A DNA stretch of 64,000 bases. Source: Fragum whitleyi. Lineage: Eukaryota; Mollusca; Bivalvia; Cardiida; Cardiidae. Location: the NCBI GenBank assembly GCA_948146395.1, contig OX411548.1, positions 64,747,020-64,811,019 of the forward strand. Direction: 5' to 3'. Positions within the stretch are counted from its first letter, which is position 1; the number at the start of each line of letters is the position of its first letter. The translations under genes and the position numbers were made by a program. Under the pieces are notes generated by a model, which was not told where the DNA came from, ran no database searches, and was given only the letters and a program-made list of their open reading frames with translations. Below, in pieces: positions 11,353 to 21,694 of the stretch.

Positions 11353-12395
11353 ATAAAAGTACAAGTAATGTTCCAGCAAGATAGATGCTGAATAAAAAAT
11401 GCCTAAACAACATCCCTCCACTTTTTTTATGCAGGGGATATTTCGCTCTTCAACTCTTACCTATTCTTGATGTACATGAATTTTTGGCAGACAGTATAGA
11501 CTAAAATCATCCTACACATGACACAGTTTGATCCAAGTCTATACAACCAGCTCTTTACTCAATTATTGTTAGGGAAAATTGAGTCTGGCTTAAATGTCAG
11601 AAAAATTTGAAATTTGTTTGTTAACACTATGTACACTCAGGAAGATCAAGTGGAGTCCATGGTCTAAAAGTTAGGTTTGTGGTTTTGGGATTTGAAGGTG
11701 GCTGGATCAAATATCATCCATTCAGACCATGGAAATTTTTCTGTGTGCTCCTCTCCACCAAGGTGTAAAAACAGCCCTGTGTTTAGGATAAAAAGTTAGT
11801 AAAACATTTTTGAAATGATACCTTGCTTTGCACATATGTGCACGTGTAAAACGGGGTATCATCTCAAAATGTTCGCGAAATGTTTTCACATCCTCATTCC
11901 TGAACACAGGACAGGTATCTTTGAGCATGCAAGTCAAAGTACTGTGGCAGCTGAAGACACCATTTGTAAACAGCCTTATTGCAATTCAAAGTATAAAGTT
12001 GTGTGAATATGTTTGACATAAAGCTTGACTATAAAACCCATCTTTGATTTTACATAAGATGGTTGCAGAATGTACAAGCAAGCCGTTTTTCAGTAACAAA
12101 GCATTTAATCAAAGGGAAACAACTAATATTAACAAACATTTGATATCAAAACCATACTGAAAAAACAAGATGTCTGAGTTTGTACTCCCTTGGTATACCT
12201 AGATTTTACAGAATGACTGATCTAAAGGCAAACACCCTTCTCCTGCTGTCCATATCTTGTTTCTATTGTAAATAGAGCTTTGCCAAACAGTGTAGACTAA
12301 GAACAGCCTGCACATATGTACAGTCTGATCTCAGCCTTCACTGCCAGCCGTCTTCATTATTGCCGTGATAAAACAAGAGCACCATGTTGTGTTAA
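11353..12395. other. intergenic with MITE fragments
   Basis: Fragments of the TTAA-MITE interior (TAGACTAAGAACAGCCTGCA near 12,293 and a similar piece near 11,495) and one imperfect inverted duplication (11,760-11,900; TGATACC...GGTATCATC arms). There are no gene signals. Confidence 0.35.
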
Positions 12396-13065
12396 ACAAG
12401 AGCACCACCTTCGGGTGTAACACTCAGATGCAGGTGCTGGATAATGCAAAAAATCTAAGTTGAAAAAGGGGCATACCTCTTAAATCTCATAACTTTACAA
12501 AAACAAGAGCACCACAAGCTCGTGCCAACGCTCAGCTTTTTATTATTTCTTAGGCAAATGCAATTATATGAACTTGGTACTTACAGAATGTCTTGTCCAA
12601 AGCAATATGAAATATGACCGCCGTTGGCTTACCATTCAAAAGTTTTGACAAAGGTTAGATTTTTTAAAGAAATTTGACCTTGAAAAATGACCCTGACCTT
12701 GACTGATGACCTTGAACTTGGTACCTAGAGAAAGGTCTTGTCCAAAGCAATCATCATGTGAAATATGAAGGCTCTATCACTTACCATTCAAAAGTTATGA
12801 GCAAGGTTAATTTTATTAAAGAAATTTGACCTTGAAAAATGACCTTGACTGATGACCTTGAACTTAGTACCTACAAAAAGATCTTGTCCCAAGCAATGAT
12901 CATGTGAAATATGAAGGCTCTATCACTTACCACTCAACAGTTATGACCAAGGTTAAAGTTTGTCAAGCCAACCACAATGCCAACAACAACGACAACGTGA
13001 ATGATGCCAAGGGTGATCATAATACCTCAGGTTTTCTTCGAAAACAGCAGAGCTGATGAGTTACA
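12396..13065 (-). repeat. pearl-like element, family P2, tandem form
   Basis: Read on the minus strand it begins at CATCAGCTCTGCTGTTTTCG (near 13,058) and ends with AGCTTGTGGTGCTCTTG near 12,505. The landmark TCTTGTCCAAAGCAAT (TCTTGTCCCAAGCAAT in the last copy) recurs near 12,582, 12,736 and 12,885, a period of about 150 bp. Cores hold repeated TGACCTTGA words. A second short end (GCACCACCTTCGGGTG) lies at 12,400-12,420. Confidence 0.5.
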
Positions 13066-13279
13066 CCCCCCTCTCCCCTTGATAGTCTAGATAACTCTAT
13101 ATCCTCAATAACAACAGAGGTATGACCAATGTTAAAGTTTTTCACAACAACATCCAATGCAAACAAAGCCAAGATGATCACAATACCTCAGGTTTTCTTT
13201 GAGCCTAGCTCAAAATTTATCCAGACTTGTTGTAGTCTCAACTGCTTCTATCTCAACACAAACTTAAGATCCTTTTCAG

Positions 13280-13401
13280 TTGATATAGCAGGTAAGCTTT
13301 TTCGAGAAACTCAGGAGCAATTTTGTTATCCTGACAACAGGGAATGTTTGTACTTGAAAAAGAGTGGAAAGTACACATGGACAGCATCTGAATACAAAAT
13401 G
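13280..13401 (+). CDS. candidate orphan exon, unrecognised
   Basis: TCCTTTTCAG (acceptor, ending at 13,279) is followed by an open frame reading ...AGKLFRETQEQFCYPDNREC, then LYLKKSGKYTWTASEYKM, then a canonical donor GTATGT at 13,402. Composition is protein-like (W, C, Y, charged residues) and unlike the low-complexity shadow frames around it. Entry phase is 1 and exit phase is 0. I do not recognise a domain. No partner exon is visible on the plus strand before PITHD1 starts on the other strand. It may be a retained exon of a broken gene, an exon of the first gene's neighbour, or chance. Confidence 0.35.
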
Positions 13402-13564
13402 GTATGTGTCAAGCTATTTCTACTTTTCATACAAAATCTCTTAACTACCTCAGCCCATACCCTTTGTAAGGTATGAAAGGCCTACACATTTTACACAACT
13501 TTAATGAATGATCAATGCTGCAAAATAATTCACTACAAATGTAAAAGTTGATACTAAGATGAGT

Positions 13565-13980
13565 AGTAAAATGGGACTTTTTTTTCGCAATTTTAGCAAT
13601 AATTATGCACCCTTTTGAAGATGACAAGGTATATTGCTTTGCACTTGTTGTTCAGTCTGTCAGTCAGTCTGTAGACTGTTATTGGTCTTGAAGCATATCT
13701 CAAAAAGTAAGCAAGCTAAAATCATGAAATTTCACATTGAGGAGAATTTGGTAATTGACAAAGAATATGGCATTGACCTTCTCTTTTGAGGGGCATAAAT
13801 ATGGTGAAAAAAAATCGGGAAAGGAGCAAAAATCTTCTAACACATGCATTTAGAGTTCCCTCTTGATGGTATAAATTGCTCTTATGATGGTAAAAACACA
13901 TGCAAAGTTTCAAGCTAATATATTCAATATAATCAGAGACTTTTGTTGAGTCATCTCGTCCTAATTTTTTACACAATTAG
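13565..13980 (-). repeat. interspersed repeat R2
   Basis: The end TATATTGCTTTGCACTTGT and a CAGTCTGTCAGTCAGTCTG run are the complement of the terminus at 21,405-21,460. The two copies are in opposite orientation. Confidence 0.45.
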
Positions 13981-14111
13981 AGATCTTGGATGGTTTCTAA
14001 AGCTTTATCTGCTAAATAAAATAATAAACCAAAAATGTTTTATACATGTTTTTAAGAAAGGGTTACAAGTAATGTGTAGCCTGATTATTGGACAAAATAT
14101 GGCTTGAAAAA

Positions 14112-14226
14112 TTAATTTATTAACAACTCTGAATAACAATGGATAAAAAGGTGGTGTAGACTGATATCAGATTGCACAGGCTCACCTTAGTCTATACCTC
14201 CTGCCAAAGCAGGGATATTCCAGATT
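14112..14226. repeat. TTAA-MITE fragment
   Basis: GGTGTAGACTGATATCAGA and CCTGCCAAAGCAGGGATATT match the distal half of family T1 (intact at 63,357-63,598). It lies in the probable 3' UTR or downstream flank of PITHD1. Confidence 0.5.
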
Positions 14227-14266
14227 TATCTTCACAATACTTAAGTGTTCCATTTTCATCATAATC

Positions 14267-14368
14267 TCAATGTATTTGATGTCCAACATTTTCTAACAAG
14301 TTTGATTTGTGATCAGAAACATTTGGCGTAGCTTCATATGTACAGATAGTGACTTCATGTCTGTGGGC
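14267..14368 (-). CDS. PITHD1: PITHD1 coding exon 6 and stop
   Basis: 34 codons including TGA (14,269-14,267); acceptor TTATTTTGCAG. It encodes [20 protein letters not shown] and a diverged 13-residue tail. Confidence 0.9.
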   Translation of the reverse strand, partial: AHRHEVTICTYEATPNVSDHKSNLLENVGHQIH

Positions 14369-17300
14369 CTGCAAAATAACAAATGAATGCTATTTAAACC
14401 AGTTCATTTTATACCAATATATATTTTAAACCAATACTGCAGTTACCAAACTAAAAGTCATCCAAACAAATATTAATGTGATCCTGAAAAAGGAATTAAA
14501 ACAATATTTGGAGTGTAGACCCCTCAATTACAACAAAATTTACATCATTATGAATTTTGTAATCTTACCAGCCAAAGGCATCCATTAAAGTTTTAGATAC
14601 TTCAACTTCTTAAGAAATTTTATTATTCAAATAAAACTAAAGTGCAATAAACCTTACCTCTGTGAAGTCCCCTTTCAGACCTATATAATACACTTTTGAC
14701 GTCTCAGCACCAAAATTTGAAGGAAAGTGAAGGGATATACTTGTACACTGGTTAAACTTGGTTACCCTGTAATGTAATGATCATATGAGCTTGTGTTTGA
14801 TCTATCCAACAATTTGAAATGTGTGTGAGAAACAAACATTGAGAAGCATTGATTGCAAAATAGTGTATTAAGACGATTGCTTGAATGTCTTTGATATCTA
14901 TCTTGCAAAGTATAGACTCTACACAGACTTTGCGTATGCAAGAATTTTAAATTGTTGAAAATGTATGTTTGAATAGATTTATGCCGCTTTCAACAATCCT
15001 TCAGTTATAATGCATGGTTGGAGCATCTAAAAATGGATTCCTTGTAATTCCCACACCAGTAAAACCATTACATCCTTCCTTGCTCCAGCTGCTACTCAAA
15101 ATACTTCTACCATTATCAACCCATTTGTGGGTGACAATAGTCAGATAGAACAAGCTCTTCAAAGGGGTATCAAACTCGGGGATGTTAGATTGACAGTCCA
15201 ACACGCTACCAACTGTGCTATGACAGCGGTGTGTGAAGTCGTTTAAACAAACATTAATAAAGTATTTCTTTTGAGATGGACTCAAACCAGATTTCAACAG
15301 CACAGAATTTTGTTAATGAGAGAGAAAAAGAATCTGTTCTTCAAATTCACTTTTGACAAGCACATCTTATTTAAGTCTAGGACAATTATAATTAATCAAG
15401 CCAAACTTTTCTTTTCTAGACTCCATTAAGACCAGCTAGCGGCAATGAAAATCTCTTAAAAGATTCTTTTATGTCTCAACAAATCACATGACAGATATTC
15501 GATGTCTCAACAAATCACATGACATATCTTTTATTTCTCAACAAATCACATGACAGATATTTTATATCTCAACAAATCACATGATAGATATTTAATGTCT
15601 CAACAAATCACATGACATATCTTTTATTTCTCAACAAATCACATGACATATCTTTTATGTCCCAACAAATCACATGACAGATCTTTTATGTCTCAAAAAA
15701 TAACATGAAAGATCTTTTATGTCTCAACAAATTACATGACTGATCTTTTATGTCTCAACAAATTACATGACTGATCTTTTACGTCTCAACAAATCACATG
15801 ACAGATATTTCATTTCTGAACAAATCACATGACATATCTTTTACGTCTCAACAAATCACATGACAGATCTTTTATCTCTCAACAAATCACATGACAGATC
15901 CTACATAAATGTGTCTTACTTTGTAGCATATTCCAGAACACCAGATGGATCAGGATGGACCTCAAATTCCTGGTCAGGGTCACTCCCTGCGTCATCAAAC
16001 GTCATATTTGGACGATTCTTAAATCTATGAAGACAATGAGGCATTAAAGTGATACGGCATATCAATGGCTCAATGTGAAACAGTTGTAACTGCCTATAAA
16101 CATATAGGCAGTTACAACTGTTTTGCGCATATCCATCTATATCATCTTTCAAATTGACAAAATCTCAGGATTAAATGAACTATGGAAATGCTGTTTGTAA
16201 GTAGCTTGTTAAACTGTTGATAAAAAAATATTTGACCTTTCAAGCTTGACCTTGTGCATGAACTTACATGTTTCATTTGCAGACACAGAGTACTTACTAG
16301 TATGTGCATTTTTTTTTGAAATACTAATATACACAGTGTACCATATACTTTTAAAATTCAGAAAGAAGATTTAAAATCAAGACAATGGTAAAGTTCTTAA
16401 AAAGAAAAATGGTGATATACAACAGATTTGTATAAAAATGTTCACTCAGTCTAATTCAAAATGATGACCCATTCAATATCAAACAGACACTTAATACCTT
16501 TTTGCATCCATCAATCAATTTACAATGATTCCGGTCACTGTATAGGTAAAATTATTCAAGTTTTTTTAAAAGCTTTTCAGTGGATTATCAAGAAACAAAT
16601 ATAGATTATCATTTGATAAACTAACGGCCTAATCACTGAAATTATCAAAAACTTATACCCTGCTTTCAGTCATTTCACCCTCTCTGACGTTATCTAAGTG
16701 GAGCCAAATAAGTGATGTCATTAGGAATGTTGCATAGCAATCACATGCTAATTGATGCGCTTTATGTAAAGTTGTCCAAACTTTTCACGTTTTGTCCCAT
16801 TTTTTGCATTAAAGAAATAGAAAAATAGTTATTTGAGCAAGATCCATTGATATTTCATTTTGTGACAAGAAGATCTATATTTTCACTCGTGGCTCTGCAA
16901 CTAATGAAAATATAGCTTTGGTTGTTCACTCAATAAAACATCCAAATCAATCTTGCACTGAAACAAGGGATTGTCCTCTACATATACTCACACTCTCATT
17001 TTATTTGGATGTGTGTCTTCCTCTCCTCCTATCAAAATAATTCCTTTTAATTTTACACTACCAGTAAATCTGCAATGAAAAACAAAAATTAAAAATTGAC
17101 AGTTTTATAACTAAAATCACAGATGCTTCTGGATCTAAAATGGCAAATCTTTCCATACTTTAACTTTATCTAAGAAATGTAATTTATTGAGCTTTTCTTT
17201 TTTTACCTTAATTTCATTGAACCTAAAATGGTTTATTTTGGTGTGACAGGTGACATGATAATGTGTCTGATAATAGTTCACCAACGGGTAACCAAAATAT

Positions 17301-20300
17301 CAGAACTACAACTTTATTCAAGCTGTAGCTATGTTGGTGTTGTTGTTTATTTTGACACCAGGGTTCCATACTAACAAATATTGCCACCAGCATGAAGGAC
17401 CTATTAGTCCTAAAACTTACATGGCCTCCCTAATGAATACCAGGAAAACCATGCTTTTTTTATAGAAATGTAGGAGCAAATGAGAAGAAAAGGTGTCTTC
17501 TTTCTCCACAATGTTTTCCATAAGGATAATGAGAATTTTAGTTTTGGTAAGGCAGCTTATTATAAAACACTGGATAGATTGTAAATAATATGGCTATTCT
17601 TACAAGCCTGAAGGACCTGCAACATGGTTCCTTCTACCAGTCCTTCCTAAACTCCACAGGTCTCACGCTCAAGGACTAGTGTTTGTATTGATCCCTGGTC
17701 ACCCAATGATAACACAGTTTTAATACTTACGGAATATTGAAAAGAAGTTCTTCATCTGCATCACTTTCAACAAACTGAAACACAGATAGATTAACATAAA
17801 TTTATGGTGCTAATTAAAATACAGTGGGGAACCACATAACAGAATTTATTAAATATTTTTCCATTATTCTGTAAATAGTTGACGGATTTGAAAAATGTCT
17901 GTAGCAGAGAAGGCGTAAAAACGCCAGTAATTTTCTGGATGTTGTAGATGTTTAGAAAATCTGCTGATAAAAAGCTATTGACAACTAGGTAAATTTTTAC
18001 TTGGTTGTCAATAATGTTTTCATCAGTAGATTTTTAAAATAACTGCCAATTCCTTACATTTTTCCACCTTTTCTGCATCAAACCAAAGTCAAATTGATCA
18101 TATGTGACCTGTCACACATAAAGGGACCATCCGGGAATTTTGTGAAATGAATTATTGAAAAAGAGATTTGATCCAGCATAGATCAACCAGAAGTCACATT
18201 TCAAAAATGCTTTCACTGGAAGGTAGATTGATCATTCTAGATTCAGAAAATAAGCCTAGAGCGAAAAGTTTTGACCCTAGTCAGTCTGCGCAGTCTGCGC
18301 AGTCTGACTAGGGTCTACACTTTATGCACCTCCCAGAAGGTCCCTTTTTGTGTGACGGGTCACATATATTGACAGAATTATTGATGATTTTCTGAAATTG
18401 TTTTGTCATGTGATTCTCCATTATGTTATACAGCAGTTGATAGAAAAGAAGAAATAATTCATGAAAACATTTCTGAACAAATTCCAACCTAGGGATACAA
18501 TCAACTTTGTTTAGATAATTGCAGCTAAACTACCATCACACCATACCATTCTAGATGGATGAAGCTATCTGAACATTTTGATTATTCTGTTTCAATACAT
18601 TTAAAAATGCCTGTGTTCGATTCCTAATGGTGGCACTCATCCTTTCTGACTATTTGTCTTCAACCAATTGATTGATAATCATAGACCTAAGTGGGATAAC
18701 AGCTGGAGGCTGGGAAAGGATGTAATGGTAGTTCTGGTGTAAGAAAAACAGGAATCCATTGGTAGGTGCTCCAGCCACTGCGACATAACTGAAAGAAGGT
18801 TAAAAGTGGTGTTAAACGCCATACAAACATTTTAGAATGAGATTGACACCTGGCATCATATGAATGAAAAACATGTGTATTATGAAAGATTAAAGTTACA
18901 GGGCTCGTGTTTGACCCTTAAACCACGGTTATGACTCCCAAAAATTCAAGTTTGACCCTCAAAAATTTTCTGAAGGGGGTCATGTTGACCCACTTTTTTT
19001 TCAGTGGTGTAACCTATGCAATAAAAAAGATTATACAGATCAACTGTTTTCTTCATACTATTACGAAAGATCCATATAAATGAAACAACATAAACAATAA
19101 AGTGTGTCTACACTTTATTGTTTATGTTGTTTTAGTTATATAGATTACTTTAAAGACTGATAAGTTTTCATGTTCTGCTCTTTTTTTACCCCTTTAAAAC
19201 AAGCTTTGACCCACAGAATTTAATGTTCAAGGGGTCAATGCGCGTCAGACTGTCAATCTAGAGGTCCCGGGTTCGATCCCCGACAGCGGCACTCATTCTT
19301 TCGGACTATTTGTCTCTCACCAATGGGTTGATAATCGTAGACCTATGTGAGATAGCAGCTGGAGGCTAGGAAAGAATGTGATGGTTGTACTGGTGAGAGA
19401 AATACCAGGAATCCATTGTTAGGTGCTCCAGCTGCTGCGATATAACTGAAATAATGTTGAAAGCGGCGTTAAACACCATTCAATCAATCAATCAAGGGGT
19501 CAATGACTCCAAAACTTTAAAAGCTAGCACAAGCCCTGAGTTATTATCTAAAAGTATTGGGCCCAGGTGCAGGATTGTTAGATTCCTCAGAACTACAAAT
19601 AGAGGGGGTATTTTTGATTTTAGATTCAAATATTTAAATAATAGTTACATAAACCCTATGTTTTGTGTGATCATTGTTATTGTCCCCTTGGAATGATTCA
19701 AATGAGCATCCACACAGACAGTTGTATTTAGAAACAAGCAAATTCGTTGAATTGATATCCCCCGCCGAACATATTTTCATTGTCAATGGAGTTAATATCG
19801 GAAACAAATATCACTCTGTATGTATATGGCTTAAACAGTCAGGGGCAGTAACTCTAAAATCGAAGGTCAAACCGGGTAACCCCGACGATATGCCCATGTC
19901 CTCTTTGTAGTGAAGCTGTATGCCAAGTTTCATTGCAATCCGGACTATAGTTTTCAAGAAATAGCGTGGAAATTAATATTATTTGTATGTATATGTTTTA
20001 ACCAGTCAGGGGCAGTAACTCTAAATTCAGCAATCAAACCGAGTAACCCTGACGATATGGGCATGTCCTCTTTTTTGTGAAGCTGTGTGCCAAGTTTCAT
20101 TAAAATCCGGTATACAGTTTTCAAGAAATAGCGCATAAACGAATATCACTATGTATGTATATGGCTTAAACAGTCAGGGGCAGTAACTCTAAATTCGATG
20201 GTCAAACCGGGTAACCCCGTCGATATGCCCATGTACTCCTTGTAGTGAAGCTGTGTGCCAAGTTTCATTGAAATCCGGTCTTTAGTTTTTCAAGAAATAG

Positions 20301-21694
20301 CGCGGAAACGAATATCACTCTGTATGTATATGGCTTAAATAGTAAGGGGCAGTAACTCTAAATTCGACGGTCGAACTGGTCAACCCCGATGATATGCGCA
20401 TGTACTCATTGTAGTGAAGCTGTGTGCCAAGTTTCATTGAAATCCGGTCAATAGTATTCAAGAAATAGTGCGGAAACGAATGTCGGACGGACGGACAGAC
20501 GGACGAAGGGACGGACATGGCAAAAACAATGTCCCCCCCCCCCTGTATCTCTGAATTTTGGGCATTTTTCACCAATATTCTACAAAATTTAGACTAGTGT
20601 TGGACCTCAGCACACTCACAAAAGCTTAAGGATCAGCTTGTCTCAGAATATCTCTTGACAGACTTTAAAAGTGGTTGACATAAGTTCTAAATCTTAACAA
20701 CCACTTGTTTGAATTTTAACCCTTGTCATACTGAACCCTGAATATTCCTGCTTTGGCAGGAGCTATAAAGATCAGCCTGCACAAAATCTTTGTTTTCACC
20801 GCCTGATTTTCCTTTTCAAATCAGAAAAGTCTAAATAATTATTTCTTATAAGATGATTGACATAAGGTCTAAGACTTAACATCATCTTGTTTGAATTTTA
20901 ATTCTTGTCATGCTGAACCCAGAATATACCTGCTTTGGCAGAAGTTATAGACAAAGATCAGACTGCAGCAAAATCTCTGACTTTACCGCCTGATTTTCCT
21001 TTTGAAATCAGAAATGTCTACAAAAAAATGTTTTTTTAAACTGAAATTGGAAAAGTCTAAGTATTATTTTATCAAAAGAAATACTGGCTCACATTTAGGA
21101 CATCCAGTGTTTTCAGTACTTTGACAGTAATATATTTTTCAAGATATCTCTATTCAGCATGAAAAGGGTTAAGGAAAATAAAAACAAGAGATGTTTGTAA
21201 AACATTTATGCCCCCTTATAAAAGCAGGTCAATAGCCTATTCTTTGTCAATGAACAAAGGGCAATAACTTACTAAATATTATGAGTAGAGTTATGGTTCT
21301 TATGCCCTGCACTTCTCCTCAATTATTGATTCTATCCAGCTGTGAAGTTTTGTGATTCTAGCCTGTATACTTTTTGAGATATGCTCCGTACAAAAAAAGT
21401 CTATGGGCAGACCGAACAATGGACGGACCGACAAGTGCAAAGCAATATACCCCTCTTTTTCAAAGGGGGGCAAGATTGAATTATTTATACCTTCTCTTTA
21501 TCTAACCTCTTATCCCAAGGTTTAAACACATGCCTCCCTGAACCATCCTCAACTTCATTCAGACATGTGACTCTCTCTAGGTCTATCTTAAGATATAAAC
21601 TGTAAGCTGATGCTCGTTCTGCGTCACTTTGGTGATCTGGGTCGTGTTCACAACCGCCGTGACTATGACCATGTCCATGACCATGCCCTGGCAT
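14267..21694 (-). CDS. PITHD1: PITH domain-containing protein 1 (six coding exons)
   Basis: Joining 21,694-21,491, 17,774-17,731, 17,069-16,992, 16,024-15,920, 14,766-14,658 and 14,368-14,267 gives 213 codons plus TGA, close to the vertebrate length of about 211. Every junction is GT-AG and keeps frame. The N-terminus is His/Gly-rich ([14 protein letters not shown]). Family landmarks follow in order: [86 protein letters not shown] and [10 protein letters not shown]. The PITH domain is the proteasome-interacting module also found at the C-terminus of thioredoxin-like TXNL1. The protein is expected to be cytosolic or nuclear; its biochemical role is poorly known. The first ATG directly follows TTTTCATTGTAG, so a non-coding 5' exon further upstream is likely. 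The start context (T at -3) is weak. Confidence 0.93.
14658..14766 (-). CDS. PITHD1: PITHD1 coding exon 5
   Basis: 109 nt, acceptor ATTACATTACAG, donor GTAAGG. It encodes [20 protein letters not shown] and continues to GLKGDFTE. Ends in phase 0. Confidence 0.92.
14981..15235 (-). mobile_element. tRNA-derived SINE with A and B boxes
   Basis: On the minus strand the head reads TAGCACAGTTGGTAGCG (A-box-like), then GAGTTTGATACCC (B-box-like). The family body follows (ACCCACAAATGGGTTGATAA, AGGAATCCAT) and it ends GTTGAAAGCGGCAT. It is the most complete head among the SINE copies in the window. Located in PITHD1 intron 4. Confidence 0.75.
15471..15904. repeat. 31-bp minisatellite, 14 copies
   Basis: The unit begins ATGTCTCAACAAATCACATG and ends ACAGATCTTTT. 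Fourteen consecutive 31-bp units can be laid out with no spacers and few substitutions. Nearly all keep CACATGA, an M-box/E-box-like word. It lies inside PITHD1 intron 4 next to exon 4. Confidence 0.9.
15920..16024 (-). CDS. PITHD1: PITHD1 coding exon 4
   Basis: 105 nt, acceptor GTCTTCATAG, donor GTAAGA. It encodes [20 protein letters not shown] through LEYAT. A 31-bp minisatellite begins 15 bp downstream of this donor on the coding strand, and a foldback element lies about 50 bp before its acceptor. Confidence 0.92.
16067..16133. mobile_element. foldback mini-element, family F
   Basis: AACAGTTGTAACTGCCTATA and its inverted copy around a short centre (16,079-16,122 nearly perfect). Outer arms are diverged. 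Located in PITHD1 intron 3, 50-110 bp before the exon 4 acceptor. Confidence 0.75.
16555..16985 (-). repeat. interspersed repeat R1, reverse copy
   Basis: Complementary to 4,375-4,800: the hairpin AGATCTATATTTTCAC...GAAAATATAGCTTT, TAAAGAAATAGAA and TAGCAATCACATGCTAA all correspond. It is more diverged than the copy at 4.4 kb. In PITHD1 intron 3. Confidence 0.6.
16992..17069 (-). CDS. PITHD1: PITHD1 coding exon 3
   Basis: 78 nt, acceptor TTCATTGCAG, donor GTGAGT. It encodes [20 protein letters not shown] and PNKMR, and splits the next codon. Confidence 0.92.
17731..17774 (-). CDS. PITHD1: PITHD1 coding exon 2
   Basis: 44 nt, acceptor GTTTCAG, donor GTAAGT. It encodes [14 protein letters not shown] plus two bases of a proline codon. 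Confidence 0.92.
18103..18364. mobile_element. TA-flanked MITE with 26-bp inverted ends
   Basis: The left end TGTGACCTGTCACACATAAA is matched, inverted, at the right end with two differences, then GGGACC on both. TA flanks both sides. The centre (18,273-18,315) is a palindrome: GACCCTAGTCAG, repeated CTGCGCAG words, CTGACTAGGGTC. In PITHD1 intron 1. Confidence 0.75.
18612..18835 (+). mobile_element. tRNA-derived SINE copy
   Basis: The B-box-like TGTTCGATTCC, GGCACTCATCCTTTCTGAC, AGGAATCCATT and a GGTGTTAAACGCCAT tail are the same family as 19,241-19,491. The 5' head is truncated. Confidence 0.7.
19083..19132. repeat. perfect 23-bp-arm hairpin
   Basis: The arm begins AAACAACATAAACAATAAAG and its exact inverted copy follows after a 4-nt loop (GTCT). 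Confidence 0.85.
19241..19491 (+). mobile_element. tRNA-derived SINE with 14-bp target duplication
   Basis: TCAAGGGGTCAATG is repeated at 19,227-19,240 and 19,492-19,505. The head (5'-truncated, A box missing) has a B box GGTTCGATCCC at 19,269-19,279. The body ends GCGGCGTTAAACACC and then (CAAT)n. The exact long duplication shows LINE-type retroposition into the hAT-like MITE. Confidence 0.88.
19674..20580 (+). mobile_element. pearl-like element, family P5
   Basis: Four tandem units of about 167 bp (landmark TGTATGTATATGGCTTAAAC near 19,819, 20,153 and 20,323, and a variant near 19,985; also AAGTTTCATTGAAATCCGG). They are followed by a GACG microsatellite at about 20,484-20,517 and an 11-C run at 20,532-20,542. 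Same architecture as 9,820-11,352. In PITHD1 intron 1. Confidence 0.6.
20700..21172. repeat. TTAA-MITE family T1 relatives, tandem pair
   Basis: Two diverged copies in tandem of the CCTGCTTTGGCAGGAG / TAGACAAAGATCAG interior. CCCTTGTCATACTGAA is at 20,721 and an inverted end, TTCAGCATGAAAAGGG, is at 21,153-21,168. In PITHD1 intron 1. Confidence 0.5.
21180..21480 (+). repeat. interspersed repeat R2, second copy
   Basis: It has a GGACGGACCGAC microsatellite remnant, then GTGCAAAGCAATATACCCC and a CTTTTTCAAAGGGGGGCAA hairpin end. Complementary to 13,565-13,980. Confidence 0.45.
21491..21694 (-). CDS. PITHD1: PITHD1 coding exon 1
   Basis: 68 codons from ATG; donor GTATAA at 21,490-21,485. It encodes the His-rich leader and the start of the PITH domain ([20 protein letters not shown]). 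Ends in phase 0. The sequence before ATG is acceptor-like (CATTGTAG). Confidence 0.92.

Larger units (their letters stand above)
18899..19538. mobile_element. CAGGG-ended hAT-like MITE carrying a SINE
   Basis: The ends are CAGGGCTCGTG and (inverted) CAGGGCTTGTG. Flanks repeat AGTTA (18,894-18,898 and 19,539-19,543), a 5-bp duplication. The interior has repeated TTGACCC words and a perfect 23-bp-arm hairpin at 19,083-19,132. The SINE at 19,241-19,491 was inserted later. In PITHD1 intron 1. Confidence 0.65.

Noticed and set aside
15471..15904. CRISPR-like array
   Set aside because: Units are contiguous 31-mers with no unique spacers, inside an intron of an animal gene. It is a minisatellite.
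19241..19295. tRNA gene at the SINE head
   Set aside because: Only the B box is intact; the A box and acceptor stem are missing, and the sequence continues into a SINE body with target duplications.
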